Positions 1 to 9,034 are shown, counted from the stretch's first letter. The stretch is DNA of 13,218 bases from Cylindrotheca closterium (GCA_933822405.4 CAKOGP040001821.1:1-13218), one strand, 5' to 3'. Program-made: numbers and translations. Notes: a model not told the origin generated them from the letters alone.

Positions 1-581
1 GCTGGACGTGCCTAACGCTTTCATTCAAACTTATATGCCTGAAGCTAAGGAAGGAGAAGATCGTATCTACATGAAAATCACTGGCATGATGGTCCAGATA
101 TTGATTGACATGGCCCCAGACTATTGTATTAGAGAACGGAAAGCGAGTAATCTATGTGCGGGTATTACGTGCTATATATGGGATGTTGCAATCAAGCCTC
201 CTATTCTATAATCAGTATCGAAGTGATTTGGAGACAAAAAGATTTGTTTTCAACCCGTATGACCCGTGTGTTGCTAACAAAGTTGTTGATAAAAAACAGC
301 AAACTATCAGGTTTCATGTTGACGATCTTATGTCAAGTCACATGGATCCGAAAGTAAATGACAAATTTGCTAAGTGGTTGAACATGAGATATAGTTCGAT
401 CAAGGCGTGTACAATCGTCAGAGGAAAGATACACAGATATCTTGGAATGACTTTGGATTTCTTGGTGAAAGGAAAACTCAAGATCCGCATGGACGAGTAT
501 GTCAAGAACATGTTGGAAGATTTTCCTATCAAGTTCAACAAGGATTCAAAGCAGGAAGCACCAGCTGGTAACGATTTACTG
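1..581 (+). pseudogene. Ty1/copia pol fragment, mid reverse transcriptase (copy A)
   Basis: This is part of a copia-type reverse transcriptase, the enzyme that copies element RNA into DNA inside the particle. The first frame (from about base 8) gives VPNAFIQTYMPEAKEG, the RT motif A region with its Asp codon at the window edge. The frame from 105 gives YVRVLRAIYGMLQSSLLFY, then the active-site stretch RFHVDDLMSSH and the downstream block RGKIHRYLGMTLDF. About nine in ten bases match 9466-10051 of copy C. An 11-bp deletion near 120-126, relative to copy C, throws the frame between motif A and the rest. Homology stops sharply at 581, where TATATATAA begins. The left side is cut by the window. 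It is clearly a dead fragment; the family call is firm and the lineage (CoDi-like) is from memory. Confidence 0.9.
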
Positions 582-853
582 TATATATAAGTGAATCATT
601 AATTGGTATTATGCTACTTCTAGAGTATTCAACTGCCGGTGTAATACGGCTGTAGAGGCCAGGAACTAGGTTGCTTTTGGTCAACAAAGTTTGAACCACG
701 TGGAGGCGTTCAATAGAGGATCGAAAGTGTCAAGGGACGATCGGCTCTCCCATGCAAGGTGGGGTGGAGAATATGTATGTGTTAGACTGGGTTACGTGTG
801 GCTTGTGATGTACCGGTACCAGAATCACTTTGGTAAATATGTAGACAAGTAAG
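582..853 (-). other. Probable 3' untranslated tail of the LINE element
   Basis: These 272 bases lie between the end of copia copy A and the last codon of LINE ORF2, which reads toward them. I see no open frame of note. On the LINE sense strand the segment ends in TTATATATA exactly where copia homology starts, which could be a short TA-type 3' tail; there is no poly(A). It holds a TACCGGTA palindrome near 811. No target-site duplication is evident between this end and the other end of the LINE near 8447. Assignment to the LINE is by position only. Confidence 0.45.
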
Positions 854-1492
854 TCAGGGGGCTGCTGGGCGAGGGGTAGGGTGGGTCAGTACCCACATCA
901 ATCGTCGCCTGCCTGTAAGAGATCGTCTGATTTTGCGGCGGGCTTTGGAGATGACGAGGACCCATTCCTCCTTGTCCGCCAGGTGGAGTCAGAGGACGTC
1001 TACAAGGCGGGATCGACGGATGACAGGGCGAAGGTTCCGAGGTAGGTCGCGGGGACCCATGTCAAACTCTTCCTGGATGCGTCGATCGAGAGCAGTCGCG
1101 CGCTGTTGGTTGACGATGTTGTCGTCAGAATGAAAGACATCATTGCGATGCTTCCACATGCCATTACCGATAAGGATGAGCTGTCGAGATAGATTGGCAG
1201 CCCAGCGGTTGCCGGATCGGCGACTACCGCGAGAGCGGTAGAATTGTTGCTGGAGGTCGGCCCAGTCGTGGACGAGTGGGGGCCAAGGCGGAGTTGGGCC
1301 TCACAGACTTGGGTGAGGGCGGACGAAGACATTCTGTGTAGGCGGTACCACGGAGTCTCTGTTTGAGGCTGGTTGTGAGGGGTGCGGATGGTGCGAAGGA
1401 GGGCCCCGAGGAATTGGGCGATGGGCGTAGCAGTGGTGATGGTGGAGTTCTTAGAGTAGGAGCTGCCACTGGGTCTTGGCCGGGTCAGAAGG

Positions 1493-1540
1493 GCAGCGGG
1501 GGACGTGTAGGTGGTCTTCCTCCAGGCCGCACAAGGGGCA
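1493..1540 (-). other. C-terminal CCHC zinc knuckle of LINE ORF2
   Basis: The residues CPLCGLEEDHLHVPRC form a CX2C-X7-H-X3-C pattern (a second His two residues earlier is an alternative ligand). A cysteine-histidine knuckle behind the RT/RNase H region is common in LINE ORF2 proteins and is thought to help hold element RNA or target DNA. The frame breaks about 40 bases further on, near 1455. Confidence 0.75.
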
Positions 1541-1879
1541 TCGGTTCTCGGAGTCGAGGCCCCATCGTTTACGGAACTTGCCGACACAGCACATCCCAAC
1601 GGTGTGTTTTGTGATGAAGCGCTGTTTGGCGGGCTTCAGAGACTTCATCGCGCGGTGGACTATCGGCCAGTCCACCAATCGGAAGTGTTCGGGAGCGAGG
1701 CGGCCTTTGGCTGCCCAGTATTCCATCAATTCCGGCAGGACAACGGCGTCGTCCACCGATTCCAAGGCCAGGCAGGAGACCTTCGTGTTGTCGATGTAGA
1801 TCGCACAGGGTTTGGAGAAGAACTTGGGATTGGTGGCGATCGTGTCATTGGTGGCGATCAGCTCGTCGGCGTAGCCCTG

Positions 1880-2310
1880 GGCAATGTCGTCCACCTCGGA
1901 GTTCCGTCGTTCCCACCAAGACATCTGTCGCCATGTCTTGGTTCGGTCAGCGTGGCCACCCACGTGTTGTTTGGCCCAGGATAGGTTGGAAACTTGGAGG
2001 GCCTCGCGGATGGAGGACAAGAGATCAAAGTGTGGGGCGGTGGGAGACAGCGGCCAAGTCGAGAAGGCCTGGCAAAGCGCGGCAATCCCATCACACGCCA
2101 CACGGACTCATGGCTTGGCAAGGGACTGTAGGCGTAGGCGGAGCCAAGAAGCCAACAGACCAATAAGTTCACTCCGGTACGCACTCTGATCCTCTCGCTT
2201 ACCAGGTGTACGGCACTTGATCCAGATGACATGCCCTCCCGGTCTAGTTCGCAGCTGGACAGCGGCTGTGCCCACTTGTTGCTTGAAGGAGCCATTGCTG
2301 ATCACCCATA
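1880..2310 (-). other. RNase H domain of LINE ORF2, first catalytic Asp changed to Asn
   Basis: RNase H degrades the RNA of the RNA-DNA hybrid during element copying. The fold's order is recognisable: WVISNGSF (first strand; the expected Asp-Gly-Ser reads Asn-Gly-Ser, codon 2294-2296), YRSELIGLLA (Glu, codon 2168-2170), ACDGIAAL (Asp, codon 2090-2092) and HVGGHADRTK with EVDDIA (His and last Asp, near 1954 and 1891). A TGA at 2108-2110 falls between the Glu and Asp blocks. The frame is otherwise continuous from 2719 to 1451. Calling the domain is safe; that Asn replaces Asp follows from the family pattern. Confidence 0.85.
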
Positions 2311-3519
2311 GCTTTCCCTTCTCCAGTGCCTCCAGGAGGACTTGTTCGTCACCCTCAATGTAGATGGATTCCGGGACCCATCCCCAATTGTCGTCCATGT
2401 TGGCTGCCAATTCCCTCCAGATGTGAAGGATTGAAGCTGGCAAGGACTCCTGGTCTGGTAGATCTACCGGGGCTGTGCCCGTGACAGTGACGTAGGCTGT
2501 CCTTGGGTGAAGGTTGACTGAGGCCTGTTGGACGTCCCCGGGAAGGGTGCCCATCCAGGTGTGGTGAAGATCCCTTTGGAAGGTCTTATGTGAACGCGAG
2601 TTGATGGGCCGATAGATTGCCAGGTTTTTGTCCGTCCGATGGAAGAGGATCAAAGCGGTGCGAGAGAAGAGCCAGGTCCAGCGGTCTAGCAAATCAGACC
2701 ACGGTCCGAGGGGCTGCAATTTCCATAGGTCCCAGTGAGAGGGGCCAGGGCGTCGAGTTTGGGGCCAATTTTAGCTGGCCACAAAGTGTCCGGAGGGGTG
2801 GCCGGCAAGAGAAGCTGCCGTCAGGGAACAACCGTCGGCGGTGGTGAGTTCCGAGAGGGTGGTGACTTGGAGATATTGGCGGCACCAGTTGAGCCACAGC
2901 AAGTCCTCTTGGCCGACCAAGGCATCGATGAAGATGTCCATCAAGAGACGATCGTTGGCACAGTGTAGGGACAAGGGAGGGGAGGAGATCTCGACTCTGA
3001 TGCCCAATGAGTCGAGCTCGATCCAAACCCGTTTGAGCCATGTTTCGGAGGCAAGGATCCCGGTGTTGGTGGGTTCTTGTTGAAGAAGGGGAAAGGAGGT
3101 GCCCGTTTCGAGTTGGTGGGACTGTAGGTTGGCCTCCAGGTACTGGCCGGTCTTGGTACGGTTGGCCAAATGGCGCATTAGAACACTGAGATGGTGGAAG
3201 ACTTGAAGGGCGAAAGGATGCGGGATACCCAATCCCTGGTACTTCAGAGGGGCAAAGACCACGACGCGGGGAAAGGAACGGCAAACCCCAGCTTTGTTGG
3301 GGACGGAACTTGGCCGCCCAGGTTTTGGCCTTCTCCCGCAGGGCATGGTGCTGTGCAGTTCCGGCCTCAAGTGGGGCCATCATGACTCCCAGGGTCCGTT
3401 CAGCTTCATCGGGTTGGAGGTGTCATAGTGTCGCCCACGCCCCAGTCGGGTCTTGGAGGGTCAATTCGCCAGGCATTTCAGCCTTCCTTCGAAACGCCCG
3501 CGTGCCAGAGGACGGCCGC

Positions 3520-4245
3520 CATTTGAAATCAATCAGCCACCAGAAGGACTTCGCCGGGTTGATAGCTCCACCAGTGGCACTGATGCCACCTGACCATAGG
3601 TCCAAAGCCGATTGTACCAAAGGGAGGAGGTCTTTGCCAGCCGTCTCCACGTTGTCGTTGGACTCCATGACATCGGTGTCATCAACAAAGCAGAAGCACG
3701 AAGCGAAGAACTCCTCGTTAGTGAGGGCAGTGTTGCTCTTATACCCAAATCCCTCGGCCTCCATGGCGTCAATGAGGATGGCACTGATTGCAACCCAGAT
3801 ACACGGGCCTGCGCCGTTGCCTTGACCGCAGCCTTGGAAGGGAACATCGCCAGTGGGCCCAAAGGTCCGATCCGAGTCGCCAAAGCCAGTTCGGACCCTG
3901 TGTTTAGCCTTGGCCAAGATATCGAACATTAGGTTGGTGACAGTGACCGGCAGGCCAAATCTCCGCAAGGCCGTCGCGTCGTTTGAGATCCAGCCGGAAG
4001 ACCGTCGTTCCAGGATGAGCGAGTCCCAGATCAATCGTTTGGAAAGGGCGAGATCAATGGACTGGTGCAGCTTGCATGACCCACACTGTCCTGCAGGGAT
4101 GATGTCATCCTCCTCTGCAGCCCGACCCGCCTTCTTGTAGTTGGCCTGGGCCTCCGAGTTGAACAGCTGGATGGTCCGCATCCCTTGTGGGCGGAAGTCG
4201 CCAGGCTTCTTCTCAATTGCAAAGTTCATCAGGTTCTTCCAGAGT
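3520..4245 (-). other. Reverse transcriptase domain of LINE ORF2, motif A damaged
   Basis: The fingers/palm of the RT lies in one continuous frame. Seen in order: EKKPGDFRPQGMRTIQLFN (fingers, RNA template contact), QCGSCKLHQSIDLAL, GWISNDA (start of motif A, Asp at 3980), ALRRFGLP, QGCGQGNGAGP (motif B, from 3836), FVDDTD (catalytic Asp pair, codons 3678-3683) and GGAINPAKSFWW (motif D/E region). In relatives I remember, about a dozen residues including a second Asp and an aromatic stand between SNDA and ALRRFG. Here the two blocks are nearly fused, as if by an in-frame deletion. The Asp pair remains. Confidence 0.88.
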
Positions 4246-5371
4246 TCCGGAACATGGCCTGAACGGAGTGGAAGGTCCCAAAACGCTGTATCACAAGAAG
4301 CCAACAGTTCCGAAAGGGCGCCTGCCTTGAAGTGGCCATTATTCTCAGGGGTGCGACTCCAAAAGTCCACGTGCTCTTCAACCGTCAAGGGGAAAGGACG
4401 AGGCCAATAACTGTCGTGCAGTCGACAGTGGCGAAGGAAGGCTTGGGTAGGGTAAGCAAGGCCACCAGGGATAGGGAGTTTGCCCTCCAGAAGAAGTTGT
4501 TGGTTGTTGTCGGCGTTGGGGCCCGTGAACATAGTGTAGAGAGGCTCAGACATGGGAGGAGTTGGATGTGGGGTCTGGGTTTGTTGGTACCTGGCCCTAT
4601 TTTCTTGCATGCATCCATCTTTGACCGACGTCGGGTCAGTAATGGTCTGTAACCGACAATTGCCAGAGCTGTCCTCCATTTCGACTTGAATAGCTCTTAG
4701 ACCGCCAGACAAACCGGAGGAACGAGCCTTGCGCCTCCGACGAGTCTCCTCGCGTTGCTTCATGGATCGTAAGCGGTGATATCGTTCTTGTTGGCTTGCC
4801 GTCTTGTGGCGGACTTTAGCAATGCTCTGGTGCGGGCAGTGACATGAGCCTTCCGCCATTTAGAAGTGAGGCCCCTCTTGGCTTCTCGATATTGACCAAG
4901 GTCTTGGGTGAGATGGGACTCAAGTTCGGCTGTGGTCAACTTCCAGGCCAAGGGCTCGTTTGTCTTGAGCAGCAGGCGGCGAATCTTCCTGGAGCTCACC
5001 CGGCACTGACGTCGGCCCTTGAGGAGAAGGCGCCACAAGGTGATCCGATCCCGAATGGATTGGCCCGTCGGAGACCATGCTGCCCCGCCCATTGACAACT
5101 TCCTGCAGTTCTGCTCCGCCAACCGTCAAACTGTGTAGGCATCAGCGTGTATCCGATCGAATCTGACCGCCTGGGATTTGGTGATGACGCCCTGCTGTCG
5201 GGCAACATCGAATCCTAGGGTAGAGAGACGACCCGGAATATTGTACCGCATATAACCCTGCTCCGCCAATTGGACATATCGTTGAACCACCCGTTTGTTG
5301 TGCATCACCAGCCGGCGTGGAACATGGGTGGATTTCGTAGGTTGGTGTCCGCCAAGGAGACTGTTCAAGTC

Positions 5372-6170
5372 AAAGTCGATCCACAGGCCACGGTGATCGG
5401 AGGCGACGTGTTCGTCAAAAGGGTAGTACCCGCCGGCCAGGATGGGCACGTCAGGCGTCGCGAAGATACCGTCAATCGGATACCCACGGAGGTTCCGCTG
5501 GTAAGTGGCCTGATGGGACCCTGGGTGCTTAGACTGGATCGCCTCGACCAGTCCTACTTCGCTCATCCGAAAACGGAAAGACTTCGGGGAGTAGGAGGAT
5601 AAGTCGTCGTTGGCATCGATGCCCAAGATGATAGAACAGCCGTCGTCGCGCCATTTGTTGATAGCCGTCGAGAGGTCCTTGATGAAAGCCTCCCTGGGTT
5701 CTGCATCGCGGTTGGTGCGGCTGAAGTGGGCCTTATGTTGGAACCACACTGTTTGATGCCCGTCGTTAGGTGGGTTTGGACGGTAGGCAGAGATCACCAC
5801 CAAGTCGCGCTGGCCAACGCCTCGTGTTCGGCCCTGAAGACGTATCCAAGCCCATCGCCCCAAGCTATCGTCGCCACTGGACCTAACTCGGTGAGATACT
5901 TTGTTGAAGGCAGAAGTCGAGCAGCCCCCAAATTGAGTGGTAGAATGGGCCGCCCGTGGTTGATGGGTATTGTAGGCCACCGCCGAATGGAAACCTTTGC
6001 CCTTCCGAGCCAGCACGCCATCGGTTGGTTAGTGTAATCGCTGGCCAGAATTTGTTCAATTCAGCCAGAAGTAAAAAGTCCACACATTCGCTTTGAATCC
6101 AGTGGTTGAGTTGCGCTTGTTTAGGGTCGTCTGACTCGTTGGGAATAGTGTTAATATTCTGGAAGGCGAG
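5372..6170 (-). other. Endonuclease/exonuclease/phosphatase (AP-type) domain of LINE ORF2
   Basis: This is the N-terminal nuclease that nicks chromosomal DNA to start target-primed reverse transcription. The expected catalytic blocks are visible: FQNIN (Asn, about 6161), LAELNKFWP (Glu, codon 6060-6062), GIDAND (Asp and Asn, near 5617) and VASDHRGLWIDF (Asp-His, near 5400). TYQRN and YPIDGIFATPDV match the substrate-binding block before the final SDH. One frameshift near 6012-6020 separates the Glu block from the rest. All key residues I look for are retained, so this domain appears to have decayed only by indel. Confidence 0.88.
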
Positions 6171-6343
6171 CCGGGCGGAACCCGGTGCACGAGCAAGATG
6201 GTTGTCACCAAAACCATCTCCTGGAAGGAAGGAACTTAAGAGGGAATCAAGAGAGGTGTGTGGAGCCGCTCTTGACTGGTTGCTGGTGATAAACGATCTA
6301 TACCTGTTCCGCCGCAACCGAGCAGCAGGCGATCTTTTGTTTA

Positions 6344-6347
6344 TCAT
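6344..6347 (-). promoter_or_regulatory. ATGA stop-start overlap joining LINE ORF1 and ORF2
   Basis: On the minus strand ORF1 ends in two adjacent stops, TGA TAA (6346-6341), and the ORF2 ATG (6347-6345) overlaps the first of them. Overlapping stop-start codons allow termination-reinitiation of the downstream frame, as shown for the SART1 LINE. Its use here is inferred. Confidence 0.7.
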
Positions 6348-6353
6348 GGACCC

Positions 6354-6381
6354 GTCGTGGGGGTACTGATACCCCCACGAC
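6354..6381 (-). promoter_or_regulatory. Perfect 12-bp hairpin just upstream of LINE ORF2 start
   Basis: On the minus strand the arms GTCGTGGGGGTA and TACCCCCACGAC pair perfectly over 12 bp around a 4-base loop, TCAG. The 3' arm ends six bases before the ORF2 ATG. It lies inside the last codons of ORF1. Five consecutive G-C pairs sit within the stem, so the RNA form should be stable. A role in translation of ORF2 is inference. Confidence 0.65.
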
Positions 6382-6568
6382 CGGTGTCCATAGGAGAGGA
6401 CGCGTTGGGTTGGTCCTCCCCATCTTCTCCGTCCGTTTCTTGAGCCGTCGCTGGTGAAGCAATGGTACGAGCCGAGGGACTGAGTACTGTAGTAGTGCTG
6501 ACGCGTGTTTGGCCCGGTGGACCGGTAGGAACGTCCACTGTAAGCATCGGAATGGGCCTAATGTCTGT

Positions 6569-6724
6569 AGCCAACTCTGACATAGCAGCAGCTGCCTCTT
6601 GGGCGGCCTTCATTGCCTCCAATTCGTCACGAACGGACTGTAGATCCCGGTTCAAACTGTTCTTCTCGTCAGTAATGGTCTCGATGGTCTGGAGAGCGGT
6701 CTGGAGCTGGGCCTGACTCTTGTT
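6569..6724 (-). other. Coiled-coil segment in LINE ORF1
   Basis: The stretch from DDWNKSQAQLQTALQTIE through DELEAMKAAQEAAAAMSEL has hydrophobic residues (L, I, V, M, A) at heptad-like spacing among charged and polar residues. ORF1 proteins of several LINE families trimerise through a coiled coil, so an oligomerisation role is a reasonable inference. I made no quantitative prediction. Confidence 0.6.
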
Positions 6725-8447
6725 CCAATCGTCGAGGTAACCGATCACAGAAAGGCCATCATCTACGTCACGAACATGTTTGGCGTGAATGTCAATTTGG
6801 AGAGTGCCCTCAAGAATCTCCACAGGGTCTTCCATGCAGAGAAGGAAGTCCATGGGATCACGGACTTGAGGACCTTGATCGTCGGTGGGATCGTCAATAC
6901 AGCGGGAGCGTAGCTCCAACGGGACCCATGCAACATGAAGCTTGCGATTCTGGTAGGCGAGGTCGGTAGCGGACCAGTTCTTGATAACTCGAATGAAATT
7001 GGGGAATGAAGACTCGCCAAGGTGAAACTGGAGAAAGGACGGCAGGCTGTCGAGCACGTTCATTGCAAGGGGGAGATAGCGCTGGCGAACCACCACAAAG
7101 TAGCAACCATCTTCCTCGGCCGGTAGGATCATGAAGAACAGAGGGCTTGGTCTGTCTTTGGTAAGGTCCATCTGGGCAAGCTGGTCGATCCAGGCATTGT
7201 TGTCCTCGGGCGACTTGGGTGCCGTGAGGAGGGACTTTTTCTTGTCCTCCACAGGTTTTGGAGTGGAAGCAAACAAAGACTTTTTGATGGTGGTGGTCCA
7301 CTCGAAGGTTGGGGGACTGTCATCATCATCGTCGTCACCGGACGACTCGCTATCACTCAGCACGTCAAGGGTCTTGGTCGGTGGCTTCGTGGGTTCTGCA
7401 TCCTCCGCCTTCTTGGCCTGGGCGCCCGTGACGATGACGGCAAGAAGGAATCGTAGGAGGGTGAGCCTTCCAAACTTCTCAATTGCAGCCGAAGTCAGCA
7501 TGCCCAGGAGTTTGATGGGAATCCGGTAGATTGCAGTCAGAGCCCGCGTCGCCCGAGTCCTTTCCCGCATGGCTTCAATCAAGGACTGAAGCTGTGGGCA
7601 CTGTTTGCCAAGGACCAATTCATCTTTTTCCGCCTGCCAATCTCTGGTGTAATGGGTCGGCGCTTGGAAGGGAGCACAACTGGGCTTGCGTAGGTCCAAG
7701 TTTGCCGCCAAGATCAGGTCGGCCTCGCGAGCGAAGGCTTTTGGAACAAAGACGTGCCAGCACAGGAGTCCTCGCGAAGACCCAGTGAATTTGGCCGAGA
7801 AGAACCGTGGATTGTTGACCCATTCTTGCATGAGGCCGATGGGATACTGGAAGTCGCAGAGACGCATCAAGTCTTTGCAGTACGGGCCAATCGCCAATTC
7901 TTGTGGTAGCAACGGGAGGAAGCCAAGACGGACCATGTCGGAAACCTGGATCGGAGTCGGGAAGACGCCTGCCCAAGGTTCACTGGACAAGACGGAGCGA
8001 AGTTCTTGCATGAGAATGGGAGGGGCGGTGTCCATCCCGAACCGCATGCGAGTCTTGTAGGTCTTGGACCCAGTCTTCCCAGGTTTGTTGAGGATGTACG
8101 GGTTGCCGAAGTGGGGTCGAGGTAGATCTTCAGGTGGGCCCAATCCTTGGCCTTTTCGTCAAACTCCTTCAAGTTCCGGATACACAGTTGTTGTCGAGTG
8201 AATCGGCCATCAGCACAAGGTAGAAGGACGACCGTGGAAGTGATCTCGCCCCAGATACCGGAGGCAAACTGATGGAAGGCGTTGTAGGCAGTCTGGACTT
8301 GATTGAACTCGGACGAACCGACGCCCTGCCAATCAAAGACAACGGACACATTGAAGATGTTAATGTGCCGGAAGGGAGATGCATTCCAATGGACAGCGAG
8401 AAGGCGCATCAATTGTTCGTCGGTTGTGAGAGGAGATGATGACTATG

Positions 8448-8676
8448 TTACATCAATCAAGGACTGAAGTAGTTTGGTCATGATGGAAAGGATGCTGTGG
8501 ATAAGGAATTGAGACAAATGCTCCTGAGAGATTGTTTCACTCCCGAATTTGTTAAGGACATGACCGCTTCTGAGCGAAAGAAGGCCCAATCAGCGATGAT
8601 GTTACTCGCGGAGAAGCAATTTGAAAAGACAATAAAAGGACGCCTAGTATACCAAGGCGATGGAACGGTTATCGCG
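8448..8676 (+). pseudogene. Ty1/copia pol fragment, start of reverse transcriptase (copy B)
   Basis: This fragment closely matches the stretch beginning at 9147 of copy C and encodes the N-terminal approach to the copia RT: ELRQMLLRDCF, then FVKDMTASERKKAQSAMML and KTIKGRLVYQGDGT. Homology starts at TTACATCAATC (8448), immediately beside the LINE, and fades at about 8676 after an 8- or 9-base gap. A TAG at 8470-8472 interrupts the frame where copy C has AAG. It is the upstream part of the RT, yet it sits to the right of copy A, which is the downstream part. The two are therefore not simply halves of one element split by the LINE. Confidence 0.88.
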
Positions 8677-9016
8677 ATAGCAAAAGTCACATGATCTGGG
8701 CAAACGTATGCGCAAGCTACAATGTCTGGGCTGAACCTTTCCAAGTTCCAAAGAGACCAAGAGAATGACCTTCGAGCAGGAGTGGCAGTTCTGCCAATAA
8801 GAACAAGAATCGAGTTGCGACAAGACGCAAACATCGAGAAAGAGAATTGAAACCGTTGGAGAACAAGTTAAAATCTGGTATTCGTACCAAAGAAGGAAGT
8901 CACAGTACTAAAGACAGTAAAGCTTTCCTTGAAGCACAGCACAATCTATGTTTCCAACAGATTGGGAATGAGATGAAAGCTGATTATGAAGAGCACAACG
9001 CTATTCTGATCGCTCG

Positions 9017-9034
9017 TTGCATGATGCAGATCAA
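9017..9034 (+). repeat. 18-bp direct repeat, left copy
   Basis: TTGCATGATGCAGATCAA occurs here and again, identical, at 9082-9099. The two copies flank 47 bases that are absent from the homologous position in copy D. The pattern is that of a target-site duplication. Confidence 0.8.

Larger units (their letters stand above)
854..6347 (-). pseudogene. LINE ORF2 polyprotein: AP-endonuclease / RT / RNase H / zinc knuckle (broken)
   Basis: About 1,830 codons from ATG at 6347 to a TGA at 854-856. The protein would nick target DNA and prime reverse transcription there. Domains in order are an endonuclease (about 5372-6170), an RT (about 3520-4245), a thumb/connector with LKYQGLGIPHPFALQ (about 2780-3320), RNase H (about 1880-2310), a zinc knuckle (1493-1540) and a conserved tail containing SGNRWAANL and MWKHRND. 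The reading frame shifts near 6015, 4800, 3315, 1455 and 1283. In-frame stops are TGA at 5126, 3423, 2108 and 989, and TAA at 2771. Beyond each break a neighbouring frame continues the expected protein. The ATG overlaps ORF1's stop. The RT has lost part of motif A and RNase H one catalytic Asp, so the enzyme would be dead even with the frame repaired. Confidence 0.9.
6344..8442 (-). pseudogene. LINE ORF1 (nucleic-acid packaging protein, presumed), 5'-truncated and frameshifted
   Basis: This would be the first protein of the LINE, presumably coating element RNA; its role is inferred from position alone. It reads open from the right junction (8442) through RFTRQQLCIRNLKEFDEKAKDWAHLKIYL. It then shifts frame between about 8143 and 8115, and continues for about 590 residues to the TGA at 6344-6346. 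Visible features, counted in the second frame, are a hydrophobic patch (LTLLRFLLAVIVTG, about 228-240), a Ser/Asp-rich acidic run with six Asp in a row (about 263-276), a predicted coiled coil (about 474-525) and a Pro/Ser/Thr-rich C-terminus. I see no CCHC knuckle or RNA-recognition motif. No start codon of the full protein is present, because the 5' end is missing. Confidence 0.75.
582..8447 (-). mobile_element. Non-LTR (LINE) retrotransposon, bicistronic, 5'-truncated and degenerate
   Basis: A single LINE lies in minus orientation, with ORF1 (6344-8442), ORF2 (854-6347) and a presumed 3' tail (582-853). The order endonuclease, RT, RNase H, zinc knuckle is that of the I-type superfamily of LINEs, which use an AP-like nuclease and carry RNase H behind the RT. 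The right end is set by the return of copia homology at 8448. ORF1 is still open there, so the 5' end is missing, as is usual for LINE insertions. The element looks visibly more GC-rich than the copia sequence on both sides. It carries about six frameshifts and five in-frame stops, so it is immobile. The left boundary is set by copia homology ending at 581. Confidence 0.85.

Noticed and set aside
1363..1984. Plus-strand open frames across the LINE (for example 1511-1984, 3310-3825, 5270-5602, 7131-7529)
   Set aside because: They are antisense shadows of GC-rich ORF1/ORF2. Their translations show no domain, while the minus strand carries recognisable motifs through the same bases.
989..5128. 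TGA read as a sense codon (recoded or selenocysteine)
   Set aside because: Tryptophan uses TGG throughout, genuine-looking terminal stops are TGA too, and the frameshifts and TAA/TAG stops show ordinary decay.
7317..7341. CAT/CGT run as a microsatellite
   Set aside because: It encodes the acidic Asp run of ORF1 on the minus strand and is short and impure.
8100..8145. Programmed frameshift inside LINE ORF1
   Set aside because: No slippery heptamer or following structure is obvious, and the element carries many other indels. A plain lesion is simpler.
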